Below are positions 19,798 through 27,977 of a DNA stretch of 64,000 bases, piece by piece. Source of the stretch: Lysobacterales bacterium. Lineage in GTDB: Bacteria; Pseudomonadota; Gammaproteobacteria; Xanthomonadales; SZUA-38. Made by a program: the position numbers and the translations under genes. The stretch is from contig JANQOZ010000125.1 of NCBI GenBank assembly GCA_028285525.1, positions 1-64,000 of the forward strand, in the 5' to 3' direction. Position 1 is the first letter of the stretch. Each line of letters opens with the position of its first letter. The notes beneath the pieces are model-generated. The model searched no databases and had not been told where the DNA came from. It saw nothing but the letters and a program-made list of their open reading frames with translations.

Positions 19798-20870
19798 GAT
19801 GCCGCTCCGCTGCCCTTCAGTCCGAGCCGCTGACCCTGATAGCTGCCGTCCTGGATGTTGTTCACCCACTGTGCGTTGTCGAGGTACCAGGCGACCGTGT
19901 CGCGGATGCCGTCGGGAAAGCTAAGGGCCGGTGCCCAGCCCAGCTCACTCTTGAGCTTTCCGGCGTCGATGGCGTAGCGCCGATCGTGGCCCGGCCGGTC
20001 TTTGACGAAGGTGATCTGGTCACGGTACTGACCACTCTCCAGCGGCCGGCGGCGATCCAGCTCTGCGCAGATGGTTTCCACCACGTCCAGGTTGGCCATC
20101 TCAGCGTCGCCGCCCACGTTGTAAACCTCGCCCGGCGTGCCTCTTTCGAGCACGGCGGTGATCGCCGCGCAGTGATCTGACACGTGCAGCCAGTCGCGCA
20201 CGTTTTGCCCGTCGCCGTAGATCGGCAGCGGTTCACCGGCCAGGGCCTTATTGATGATCAGCGGGATGAGCTTCTCCGGGAACTGATACGGGCCGTAGTT
20301 GTTCGAGCAGTTGGTGGTGAGCACCGGCAGCCCGTAGGTGTGGTGGAATGCTCGCACCAGGTGGTCGGAAGCGGCTTTGGAGGCCGAGTAGGGCGAGTTG
20401 GGGGCATAAGGCGTGGATTCCGTGAACTTGCCCGTTTCGCCCAGCGAGCCGTAAACCTCGTCGGTCGACACATGCAGGAAGCGGAACGCCTGCTGCTGAG
20501 TCTCATCAAGCCCCTGCCAGTACTTCAGGCAGCACTCGAGCAGCGACAGCGTGCCGACGACGTTGGTCTGGACAAACGCGGCCGGCCCGTCGATGGAGCG
20601 GTCCACGTGACTCTCGGCGGCGAAGTTGATCACCGCCATGGGACGGACGCCGCTCAGCAGCTTTTCGACCAGCTCAGCATGGCCGATGTCGCCGTGCACA
20701 AACTGGTGGCCCTCTTGTCCCATGACCGAAGCCAGCGTCTCCAGATTGCCGGCGTAGGTGAGGGCATCCAGATTAACAACCGTCGCGCGACCGCTTTTGA
20801 CGGTGTCCAGCACAAAGTTACCGCCGATGAATCCGGCGCCGCCGGTCACCAGCCACACGGGCTTACTCAT
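19794..20870 (-). CDS. rfbB: dTDP-glucose 4,6-dehydratase
   Basis: A 358-residue short-chain dehydrogenase-type enzyme producing dTDP-4-keto-6-deoxyglucose. The NAD-binding TGGAGFIGGNF is at residues 9-19; AAESHVDRSIDGP, STDEVYGSLG and the catalytic YSASKAASDHLVR follow, with NNYGPYQFPEKLIPL after them, all diagnostic of RmlB. It is the first gene of the dTDP-sugar group and starts about 50 bases after the ssb stop on the same strand, so co-transcription with ssb is possible. Confidence 0.97.
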   Translation of the reverse strand: MSKPVWLVTGGAGFIGGNFVLDTVKSGRATVVNLDALTYAGNLETLASVMGQEGHQFVHGDIGHAELVEKLLSGVRPMAVINFAAESHVDRSIDGPAAFVQTNVVGTLSLLECCLKYWQGLDETQQQAFRFLHVSTDEVYGSLGETGKFTESTPYAPNSPYSASKAASDHLVRAFHHTYGLPVLTTNCSNNYGPYQFPEKLIPLIINKALAGEPLPIYGDGQNVRDWLHVSDHCAAITAVLERGTPGEVYNVGGDAEMANLDVVETICAELDRRRPLESGQYRDQITFVKDRPGHDRRYAIDAGKLKSELGWAPALSFPDGIRDTVAWYLDNAQWVNNIQDGSYQGQRLGLKGSGAAS

Positions 20871-20921
20871 ATTCGGTAGGACTCAAGTTTCGAGAGGGGG
20901 CGCTACCGCGGTCGACGAACC

Positions 20922-21395
20922 TTAAAACGGGATGTCGTCGTCGAAGTCGTCTGAAGGCGGACCAGCCGGTGCCGCAGACTGGCCGCCGGCCGAGGCGGGG
21001 CTGCGCTGCTGCTGCGGTCGACCGCCGCCGCCTTCAAACGGGGCGCTGCCGCCGCCGCCGCGGCTGTCCAGCATCTGCATTTCGTCGGCGATGATCTCCG
21101 TGGTCCAGCGGTCCTGCCCCTGCTTGTCCTGCCACTTGCGGGTCTGGAGCCGGCCTTCGAGGTAGACCTTGGAGCCTTTGCGCAGGTACTCAGCGGCGAT
21201 TTCGCCGAGCCGGCCGAACAGCACCACGCGGTGCCACTCGGTTTCTTCGCGCATTTCGTTGCTCTGCTTGTCGCGCCAGCTCCGGGAGGTGGCCACGCTC
21301 AGGTTGCTCACCGCTGCGCCGCTGGCCGTGTAGCGGGTATCCGGATCGTTGCCCAGATTTCCGACCAAAATGACTTTGTTAATGCCGCGGGCCAT
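20922..21395 (-). CDS. ssb: Single-stranded DNA-binding protein
   Basis: A 157-residue SSB. The OB-fold (about residues 1-110) starts MARGINKVILVGNLGNDPD and contains EWHRVVLFGRLGEIAAEYL and KGSKVYLEGRLQTRKWQDK. A flexible Gly/Gln/Pro-rich linker leads to the acidic tip DDFDDDIPF that recruits repair and replication proteins. AGGA precedes the ATG. It is divergent from ispB. Confidence 0.98.
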   Translation of the reverse strand: MARGINKVILVGNLGNDPDTRYTASGAAVSNLSVATSRSWRDKQSNEMREETEWHRVVLFGRLGEIAAEYLRKGSKVYLEGRLQTRKWQDKQGQDRWTTEIIADEMQMLDSRGGGGSAPFEGGGGRPQQQRSPASAGGQSAAPAGPPSDDFDDDIPF

Positions 21396-21480
21396 GGTGT
21401 CCTCCTGTGCGCGTGGGGCTGAAAGCAGGCGGGAGAGTCTACCAGAAAGGTGTTTGTCTGCTGTAGGCGGGGCGCCCGGA

Positions 21481-21514
21481 TTAATGTGAGTCAGATGTCC
21501 ATTTAGCTTATAAT
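21481..21514 (+). promoter_or_regulatory. Candidate promoter for ispB
   Basis: A perfect TATAAT at 21509-21514 lies 27 bases before the ispB start codon. No convincing -35 hexamer is found at 16-18 bases; TTAATGTGAGT at 21481-21491 lies upstream and could be part of an activator site. Confidence 0.4.
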
Positions 21515-21540
21515 GCGAGGGCTAAACTACGAGTTTTTCT

Positions 21541-22551
21541 GTGTCCGCAACCGTAAACGATCTCAAGACGCCCGCTTCGGGCGACTTTTTTGCCAGCGTT
21601 ACAGACCTGGTGCGCGAAGACATGGCGTCAGTGGATCGGTGCATCCGCAGCGGCCTGTATTCTGACGTCCCGCTGATCAACCAGATTTCTGACTACATCG
21701 TCGGCGGCGGGGGCAAGCGCCTGCGCCCGGCGCTGCACCTGCTGTGCGCCCAGGCGGTGGGCTACCGCGGTGAGCACCACATCAAGCTGGCGGCCATTAT
21801 CGAGTTCATCCACACCGCCACGCTGCTGCACGATGACGTGGTGGACGAGTCGGAGCTGCGGCGCGGGAAAGACACCGCCAACGCCGTCTGGGGCAACGCC
21901 GCCAGCGTGCTGGTCGGTGATTTCCTCTATTCGCGCGCCTTCCAGATGATGGTGGAAGTGGACCAGATGCCGGTGATGCAGATCCTGTCTGACACCACCA
22001 ACACCATCGCTGAGGGCGAGGTGATGCAGCTCCTCAACCAGGGCAACCCGGACACCGATGAGGCGCGCTACTTAGCGGTGATTCGCTGCAAGACGGCCAA
22101 ACTCTTCGAGGCGGCGGCGGAGCTCGCCGGCGTGATCGGCGGGGTTTCCGAGCCGGTGCAGCGTGGCCTGGCCAACTACGGTATGCACCTCGGGCTGGCG
22201 TTCCAGCTGGCGGACGACATGCTGGACTACGCCGGCGACACCCGCGAGCTGGGCAAGAACCTGGGTGACGACCTCGCAGAGGGCAAACCCACGCTGCCGC
22301 TGATCCACGTGCTGCGCGAGGGTAACGAGCAGCAGCGCACCCTGGTGCGAAACGCGATCGAAAACGACGGGCTGCAGGACCTGAATCTCGTCATTCAGGC
22401 GATCAAAGACACCCAGGCGCTGGACTACACGCGAGAGCGCGCGCTGGCCGAAGCGCAGATGGCGCGCGCTTCGCTCGACTGTCTGGCACCCGGGCCGGCC
22501 AAAGACGGCCTGATAACGCTGACTGAACTGGCGGTCTCCCGCCGCAGCTGA
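21541..22551 (+). CDS. ispB: Octaprenyl diphosphate synthase (polyprenyl synthetase)
   Basis: A 336-residue trans-prenyltransferase that makes the C40 side chain of ubiquinone. The first aspartate-rich motif is LLHDDVVDESELRRG and the second is LADDMLDYAGD, with GGGGKRLRPALHLL ahead of them, as in IspB. The start is GTG 21541. Chain length (octaprenyl) is inferred from family similarity. The next gene, typA, is separated by a palindromic element that may end this transcript. Confidence 0.93.
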   Translation: MSATVNDLKTPASGDFFASVTDLVREDMASVDRCIRSGLYSDVPLINQISDYIVGGGGKRLRPALHLLCAQAVGYRGEHHIKLAAIIEFIHTATLLHDDVVDESELRRGKDTANAVWGNAASVLVGDFLYSRAFQMMVEVDQMPVMQILSDTTNTIAEGEVMQLLNQGNPDTDEARYLAVIRCKTAKLFEAAAELAGVIGGVSEPVQRGLANYGMHLGLAFQLADDMLDYAGDTRELGKNLGDDLAEGKPTLPLIHVLREGNEQQRTLVRNAIENDGLQDLNLVIQAIKDTQALDYTRERALAEAQMARASLDCLAPGPAKDGLITLTELAVSRRS

Positions 22552-22581
22552 ACCCTAAAGGCCAAGACTGACCCGCCTGCG

Positions 22582-22637
22582 AAAGGGGTCAGGTTACTTT
22601 TCGGGAGATTCCACCGAAACGTAACCTGGCCCCTTTT
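22582..22637 (+). repeat. Long imperfect palindrome, REP/MITE-like, probably also a terminator
   Basis: Arms of 23 bases (AAAGGGGTCAGGTTAC then T, TTTCGG; and CCGAAA, C, GTAACCTGGCCCCTTT) pair with only two differences around the 9-base loop GAGATTCCA. The right arm runs into six T, so the transcript from ispB would form a strong hairpin plus U tract. The GGGGTCAGGTTAC...GTAACCTGGCCCC layout resembles mobile palindromes associated with REP-type transposases; only one copy is in this window. Confidence 0.6.
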
Positions 22638-22662
22638 TTCGGGATGAGACTGGAGAGTCCCT

Positions 22663-24486
22663 GTGACCGAAATTCGAAACATTGCCATCATCGCCCACGT
22701 CGATCACGGCAAAACCACGCTGGTGGATCAGCTCCTGCAGCAGTCCGGCACGCTGGACGCCCGGGCGGACCTGCCGGAGCGCGCAATGGACTCCAACGAC
22801 CTGGAGCGCGAGCGGGGCATCACCATCCTGTCCAAGAACACGGCGGTGAACTGGGGTGACTATCGGATCAACATCGTCGACACCCCGGGCCACGCCGACT
22901 TTGGCGGTGAGGTCGAGCGCGTGCTGTCGATGGTGGACTCCGTGCTGCTGCTGGTGGACGCCGTCGAGGGCCCGATGCCCCAAACGCGTTTCGTAACGCG
23001 CAAGGCGTTCGACCTGGGCCTGAAGCCGATTGTGGTCATCAACAAGATGGACCGCGACGGCGCGCGGCCCAGCTGGGTGCTCGACCAGACCTTCGATCTG
23101 TTCGACCGCCTCGGCGCTACCGAGGAGCAGCTCGACTTCACAACCGTCTACGCCTCCGCGATGCAGGGCAAAGCGGGCCTCGAGCCCGACGCGCTGGAAG
23201 ACACGCTCGAGCCGCTGTTTAAGGTCATCACCGGCGAGGTGCCGGCGCCGGAGGTGGATCCGGACGCGCCGTTCCAGATGCAGATCATCACGCTCGACTA
23301 CTCCTCTTATGTCGGGGTCATCGGCATCGGGCGGATCTCCCGCGGGCAGGTCAAGACCAACACGCCGGTGACCGTCGTGTCGGCTGACGGCTCGCAGCGG
23401 AACGCCCGGGTGCTGCAGGTGCTCGGCATGACCGGGCTCGAGCGGTTCGAGGTACCGAGCGCCAGCGCCGGCGACATCATCGCCGTATCGGGCGTTGAGG
23501 GCCTGGGGATCTCCGACACGCTGTGCGACCGCCAGCAGCCGGAAGGGCTGCCGCAGCTGACCGTCGACGAACCGACCATCAGCATGTCCTTCCGTGTGAA
23601 CTCCTCGCCGTTCGCCGGGCGCGATGGGAAGTACCTCACGTCGCGGCAGATCCGCGAGCGCCTGATGCGAGAGGCCAGCCACAACGTGGCGCTTCGGGTG
23701 GAGGACACCTCGGATCCTGACGTCTTCCAGGTCTCCGGCCGCGGCGAGCTGCACCTGGCCGTGCTGATCGAGACGATGCGCCGCGAGCAGTATGAGCTGG
23801 CGATCTCGCGTCCGCGCGTGGTGCTGAAAGAGGTCGACGGCGTGATGTGTGAACCCTACGAAGAGCTGGTCTGTGACCTCGACGAGGCCGGTCAGGGTGC
23901 GGTCATGCAGCGCCTTGGGGAACGCCGCGGCGAGCTGCGCAACATCAGCGCGGAGGGTGACGGCCGGGTACGGCTGGAGTACGCCATCCCGTCACGCGGG
24001 TTGATCGGCTTTCAGTCCGAGTTCCGTACGCTGACCGCGGGTGAAGGATTGATGCACCATCGCTTCGAAGACTTCCGCCCCCGTATCGACGAGCGCATCG
24101 CGCCGCGCAAGAACGGCGTGCTGATCTCCAACGGCACCGGGAAAGCGCTGGCCTACGCGCTGTTCAACCTGCAGGAGCGGGGCCGGATGATGATCGACGC
24201 CGGCGACGAGGTCTATGGCGGGCAGGTTATCGGCCAGAACTCCCGCAGCAATGATCTCACCGTGAACCCGCTCAAAGGCAAGCAGCTCAGCAACGTGCGC
24301 GCCGCGGGCAAAGACGACGCGCTGCTGCTCACCCCGCCGATCAAAATGTCGCTGGAGCAGGCGATGGAGTTCATCGAAGACGACGAGCTGGTGGAGGTCA
24401 CGCCGACCGCGCTGCGGATTCGCAAAGCGCTGCTCAGCGAGTCGGACCGCAAGCGGGCCGGCCGAGAGTCGAAAAGCGACGCCTGA
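22663..24486 (+). CDS. typA: Ribosome-associated GTPase TypA/BipA
   Basis: A 607-residue translational GTPase involved in ribosome assembly and stress or cold adaptation. G1 is AHVDHGKTTL near residue 11, the switch I area RERGITILSKNT, G3 DTPGHADFGGEVERVL and G4 NKMDRDGA. Domain 2 and EF-G-like domains follow (GRGELHLAVLIETMRREQYE, RGLIGFQSEFRT), and the BipA-specific C-terminus contains QNSRSNDLTVNPLKGKQLSN. The start is GTG 22663 with GGAG upstream. Confidence 0.98.
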   Translation: MTEIRNIAIIAHVDHGKTTLVDQLLQQSGTLDARADLPERAMDSNDLERERGITILSKNTAVNWGDYRINIVDTPGHADFGGEVERVLSMVDSVLLLVDAVEGPMPQTRFVTRKAFDLGLKPIVVINKMDRDGARPSWVLDQTFDLFDRLGATEEQLDFTTVYASAMQGKAGLEPDALEDTLEPLFKVITGEVPAPEVDPDAPFQMQIITLDYSSYVGVIGIGRISRGQVKTNTPVTVVSADGSQRNARVLQVLGMTGLERFEVPSASAGDIIAVSGVEGLGISDTLCDRQQPEGLPQLTVDEPTISMSFRVNSSPFAGRDGKYLTSRQIRERLMREASHNVALRVEDTSDPDVFQVSGRGELHLAVLIETMRREQYELAISRPRVVLKEVDGVMCEPYEELVCDLDEAGQGAVMQRLGERRGELRNISAEGDGRVRLEYAIPSRGLIGFQSEFRTLTAGEGLMHHRFEDFRPRIDERIAPRKNGVLISNGTGKALAYALFNLQERGRMMIDAGDEVYGGQVIGQNSRSNDLTVNPLKGKQLSNVRAAGKDDALLLTPPIKMSLEQAMEFIEDDELVEVTPTALRIRKALLSESDRKRAGRESKSDA

Positions 24487-24503
24487 GGCCTGACGCCTCA
24501 GGC
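24481..24503. terminator. Perfect hairpin holding the stop codons of two convergent genes
   Basis: GCCTGAGGC and GCCTCAGGC form a 9-base stem with the loop CTGAC. The typA stop (24484-24486) is in the left arm and the patatin stop (24498-24500) in the right arm. It probably acts as a bidirectional transcript end although no T run follows. Confidence 0.55.
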
Positions 24504-25421
24504 CGTCCCGGCCAGCCGGGTCCGCACCCCGTGGAGCCAGCGTCGCACCGGCGAGCGTGCCCGGGCCAGCCGACGCTGCAGCGGATCGATCCGCAGCAGG
24601 CTCTCGTAGATCCCGCTCGCGAGCAGCTCGTCGAACGCGCCGAACTGCGACCAGTGCAGGGCCTTCACTTCGGGATAGAACACAAAGTCCGCCGCGCTCG
24701 CCTGCAGGTGGGCGAGGGTGATCTGGGTCAGGTGCTCGGCACGCATCATCAGTGAGTAGACGCTGAGCTGCTCGAGCTTGGGCAGCCGCCGCTGGTTGAC
24801 CTCGCTGGCGATCACAAAATCCACCTTCGACCGCAGCGGCGCGACCGGTACGGGCAGGAACACGCCGCCGTCAGCCAGCACGCTGGCGTCATCGATCTCC
24901 GCCTCCAGCACGCCTGGGATACTGGCGCTGTTGCACAGCGCGTTGATCAGGTCTCCTTCTTCGTACACGACGGCCTCGCCGGCGTTGAGGTCAGCCGCAC
25001 ATACCATCAGCGGAATCTCGAGCTCAGCAAACGTTTGCGCCGGGACCAGAAACGCGAGCGCATCGCGGAGCAGCTCCCGCGGGATGATGTACTGCCGCAG
25101 CAGCGAAAGGTTCACCACCATGTGGTCTTTCAGGCGGCGGGAAAAGACGCCCCCGTCCGAATCGCGCTCGTAGCGCTGCGCGAGCCGCTGGGTACCGAGG
25201 CGCAGAAATTCTTCGCTGGCGAGAAACTTGCGGAAATGAGACTCAATCCAGTGAGGGTCCGGCCGGGAGGCGTACATTGCCGCGACGATGGCGCCGGCGG
25301 ACGTTCCCGCCAGCCGGTCTACCGTCACACCGCGTTCATGAAGGGTCTTTAATACTCCGATGTGTGCAATGCCTCGGGCACCACCGCCGGCCAGCGCCAG
25401 TCCCGTGAGGATTCTCGCCAT
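24498..25421 (-). CDS. Patatin-like phospholipase (RssA-like)
   Basis: A 307-residue patatin-fold hydrolase. The oxyanion motif is ALAGGGARGIAHIG, the nucleophile elbow GTSAG (Ser near residue 41) and the dyad Asp in LADGGVFLPVPV. No signal peptide or membrane anchor is seen, so it is likely a cytoplasmic lipid acyl hydrolase of the RssA/YchK kind. The open frame extends 89 codons upstream, but ATG 25421 (MARILTGLAL) has GGAG seven bases before it and gives the usual family N-terminus. Its promoter region contains the inverted repeat at 25471-25500. Confidence 0.92.
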   Translation of the reverse strand: MARILTGLALAGGGARGIAHIGVLKTLHERGVTVDRLAGTSAGAIVAAMYASRPDPHWIESHFRKFLASEEFLRLGTQRLAQRYERDSDGGVFSRRLKDHMVVNLSLLRQYIIPRELLRDALAFLVPAQTFAELEIPLMVCAADLNAGEAVVYEEGDLINALCNSASIPGVLEAEIDDASVLADGGVFLPVPVAPLRSKVDFVIASEVNQRRLPKLEQLSVYSLMMRAEHLTQITLAHLQASAADFVFYPEVKALHWSQFGAFDELLASGIYESLLRIDPLQRRLARARSPVRRWLHGVRTRLAGTA

Positions 25422-25470
25422 GCCGACGCTCCTTCCTGGATGCGCTGAGTTTGCCCTGATGACAAGGCGA

Positions 25471-25500
25471 TTGCACTTATCGACAACCCCCTGAGTGCAA
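25471..25500. promoter_or_regulatory. Inverted repeat in a divergent intergenic region
   Basis: TTGCACT and AGTGCAA form a perfect 7-base dyad separated by 16 bases, between the divergent patatin and TPR-protein genes. The spacing is larger than most simple operators; a dimeric regulator or looped RNA are both possible. The rest of the 243-base gap shows no gene. Confidence 0.3.
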
Positions 25501-25664
25501 CTGATCCAGGGAGAAAGTTGTCTACACTTGGGATGGTGCTGCGCGGGTCCCCGTAGAAGGGACTGGCGGTACCGCAGGAAAAACGGCTTTAACCCTTGGG
25601 TTCGGCAGGTTTTCTCAACCTCCTGCGCCTTGCCTGGCCCACAGACTCGTTCTACTCTTTGCTT

Positions 25665-27194
25665 ATGACACCAGTGTCCACGCGTCATTCCTTAAGCTTT
25701 AGCCTGCTGCTTGCGGTCGTGCTGAGCGGCGCAGCCGCGTTTGCCGGCGCCCAGACTTTGCCTGAAACCGAGGCGGCTTTCGCCCCGATCGACGCTCAGG
25801 CAGGCGCCGAAACAAGCGAACCGTCACCCGGCGAATCGCCAGACGTCACGCCCTCACAGGGCATCATGGAAGCGGAGCTCGACGACGAAGAGCAGGCGAT
25901 CTTCGAGGACCTCACCGGAAAGGACGCAGCAGAGGCGGAGTCGCTGTTCGGCGAAATCGGTGATCTGCGCGTGGACCGTTACGAGGCTCGCCAGGTGTTC
26001 ATCAACTACATGCGGTCCGAGGAGTACCCGCAGGCGATCGAGGCCGCGGTAACCGGTCTGGACCTTGCCCGCGCGGAGCTGGGTGACGGCCACCTTGAAA
26101 CCGTTCCGTACATCAACGATCTGGGCAACGCGCTGCTGCGCAACGGTCAGCCCGGCGAGGCGCGCATCCAGTTCGAAAAGAGCGTCAACCTGCTGCGCGA
26201 GAAGGCGGGTATCTTCAACACCGAGCTGGTGGAGCCCCTGATCGGCCTGGGCCTGGCATTCCAGGATATGTCCGAGCACGATCAGGCGATCGATACCTTC
26301 AACTACGCGCAGCACGTGACCCACCGGGACCAGGGCGTCTACAACCTCGACCAGATCCGCATCATCGAAGCCACCGCCAGCAGCTTTGCGGCGCAGGAAC
26401 AGTGGCTGCAGGCGGAAAACCTGCATCTCCTGGCCTACAAGCTCTACAAGCGCAACTACGGCGTGGACAGCGAAGATGCACTCCCCGGACTCTACCGTCT
26501 CGCGCGCTGGTATCAGCAGGTGCAGGACTATCGGCAGGCGCGGGTGGTTTACCGCAAGGCCATGGACAGCATCGCTGAGATCCACGGCGATCGCTCACCC
26601 AAGCTGATCCCGCCGCTGAAGGGCATCGCGGGCGCGTACCTTGAGGAGAACGGACCCGACGCCATCAAGGGGCTGCGGGCCTCCGAAGACATCCTGGACA
26701 TCATGAACGACAACCCCCAGGAGTTCAGCATGGAGCAGCGCATCCTGGCGCACCTGGAGATGGGTGACTGGTTTGTGCAGTTCAATCGGTCTGACGATGC
26801 CTGGGGTCAGTATCGGGCCGGCTGGGAGCTGGCCCAGACCGACGCGGAAAGCGGCCGCGACTGGTCACAGTACTTTGATCGGCCGCACCTGATTTATCCG
26901 GGTGCCCGCCTGGGTCTGGAAGTGATCGGCTACGGCCGGGTCGGTGACGAGGTCTACTACGACTTCCAGTTCACCATCGCCCGCAGCGGCCGGCCCGAGG
27001 ACATCGAGATCATCGGCACCAACCTCCACGGTCAGACCCGCTCGGTTGCGCTGCAGGCCTTCCGCTTCGCGCGGTTTCGGCCGCGGATAGTCGACGGGGC
27101 GACGGTGGCCACGCCGGGCTACAAGGTTCGACGTGTCTACCCGACCGACGCACCTCCGGGCTACGGTACGGCGGACGTCGGCCAGCGCGGCTAG
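25665..27194 (+). CDS. Secreted tetratricopeptide-repeat protein with TonB-C-like end
   Basis: A 509-residue exported protein. ATG 25665 starts a clear signal peptide (HSLSFSLLLAVVLSGAAAFA, cleavage near GAQ). An acidic Pro/Glu-rich stretch is followed by repeated helical pairs from about residue 100 to 370 (for example YPQAIEAAVTGLDLARAELG, LGNALLRNGQPGEARIQFEK) that look like TPRs. The last about 90 residues (DFQFTIARSGRPEDIEIIGT ... ALQAFRFARFRPRIVDGATV) resemble the C-terminal domain of TonB. It faces the lipoprotein pair across a strong terminator and may belong to the envelope cluster that follows. No enzyme function is suggested. Confidence 0.8.
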   Translation: MTPVSTRHSLSFSLLLAVVLSGAAAFAGAQTLPETEAAFAPIDAQAGAETSEPSPGESPDVTPSQGIMEAELDDEEQAIFEDLTGKDAAEAESLFGEIGDLRVDRYEARQVFINYMRSEEYPQAIEAAVTGLDLARAELGDGHLETVPYINDLGNALLRNGQPGEARIQFEKSVNLLREKAGIFNTELVEPLIGLGLAFQDMSEHDQAIDTFNYAQHVTHRDQGVYNLDQIRIIEATASSFAAQEQWLQAENLHLLAYKLYKRNYGVDSEDALPGLYRLARWYQQVQDYRQARVVYRKAMDSIAEIHGDRSPKLIPPLKGIAGAYLEENGPDAIKGLRASEDILDIMNDNPQEFSMEQRILAHLEMGDWFVQFNRSDDAWGQYRAGWELAQTDAESGRDWSQYFDRPHLIYPGARLGLEVIGYGRVGDEVYYDFQFTIARSGRPEDIEIIGTNLHGQTRSVALQAFRFARFRPRIVDGATVATPGYKVRRVYPTDAPPGYGTADVGQRG

Positions 27195-27244
27195 ACCGAA
27201 CCTCTCCCATTGTGCCGCGGATCTTACGACGATCCGTCAGGCAT

Positions 27245-27275
27245 AAAAAAAGCGGCTTCTACGAGCCGCTTTTTT
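27245..27275. terminator. Strong bidirectional Rho-independent terminator
   Basis: AGCGGCT and AGCCGCT form a 7-base stem with the loop TCTACG, flanked by seven A on the left and five further T on the right. It serves both the TPR-protein gene (plus) and the lipoprotein gene (minus). Confidence 0.88.
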
Positions 27276-27320
27276 CATTCAGGGAACTTGTCCTAAGACC
27301 GTCCCCGATACACAAAGGCC

Positions 27321-27977
27321 TCAACCGGCCAGGATGTCACCGAGCTGCTGGCCGAGACTCTTGCACGACGCGTTCTTGGTGCGGGCAATCAGGGGCAGCG
27401 GCACGCCGAGGGCCGGTACCACCGAGGTCCCGGTGGCTTCGGTGCTGATGATGCCCATGGGCTCGCCAGCCTGGATATCCCAGATCGAAGCCTCGTAGTT
27501 GGAGTTGTTGTCCCAGCTCAAGACGCCGAGGCAGCCACCACCAGCCGGGCTCAGCGTGCAGGTCATCACGCCCTGCTTGTTGCGGGCCTCCGACTCGCCG
27601 TGAATCCACACCAGGTAGCGGACGTTCAGATCTTCCACCCGCTTGGCGATGACCGGCTCTTCGAGCAGCACGTTGACGAGCTCCGCCCGAGTCGGCGCCA
27701 GCCGCGGCTCGAACCAGGGAAACATTTCATCTTTGAAGCGGTTTTCGCTGATAATGTTGACGTCGCCGGCCCGCGATCGGAGCTGGCCAAAAAGGCACTC
27801 GGAGAAGCTGTCTTCCGTTTCGATCACGGCGTCCTGGCGGTTGGTGAGGATCACAACCGCCTCATCACCGCTCATGTCGAGATCGGTCTGCATGAACTCT
27901 TCCACGCGGGCGGTGACGCAGCCCGAAAGCGCCACCGTCAGCGCGGCGGTCACACCCAGTCGCAAACCTGGATTCAT
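27321..27977 (-). CDS. Lipoprotein of unknown function
   Basis: A 218-residue lipoprotein. ATG 27977 gives a signal peptide ending in the lipobox LSGC (Cys near residue 19). The mature part has four further Cys (SECLFG, MTCTLSPAGGGCLGV, ASCKSL), possibly two disulfides, and the pattern VRYLVWIHGESE followed by YEASIWDIQAGEPMG, reminiscent of two-layer envelope lipoproteins, but no family is recognised. It overlaps the upstream lipoprotein gene by four bases (ATGA). The pair diverges from the VWA/ExbB-like cluster and is probably functionally linked to it. Confidence 0.7.
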   Translation of the reverse strand: MNPGLRLGVTAALTVALSGCVTARVEEFMQTDLDMSGDEAVVILTNRQDAVIETEDSFSECLFGQLRSRAGDVNIISENRFKDEMFPWFEPRLAPTRAELVNVLLEEPVIAKRVEDLNVRYLVWIHGESEARNKQGVMTCTLSPAGGGCLGVLSWDNNSNYEASIWDIQAGEPMGIISTEATGTSVVPALGVPLPLIARTKNASCKSLGQQLGDILAG

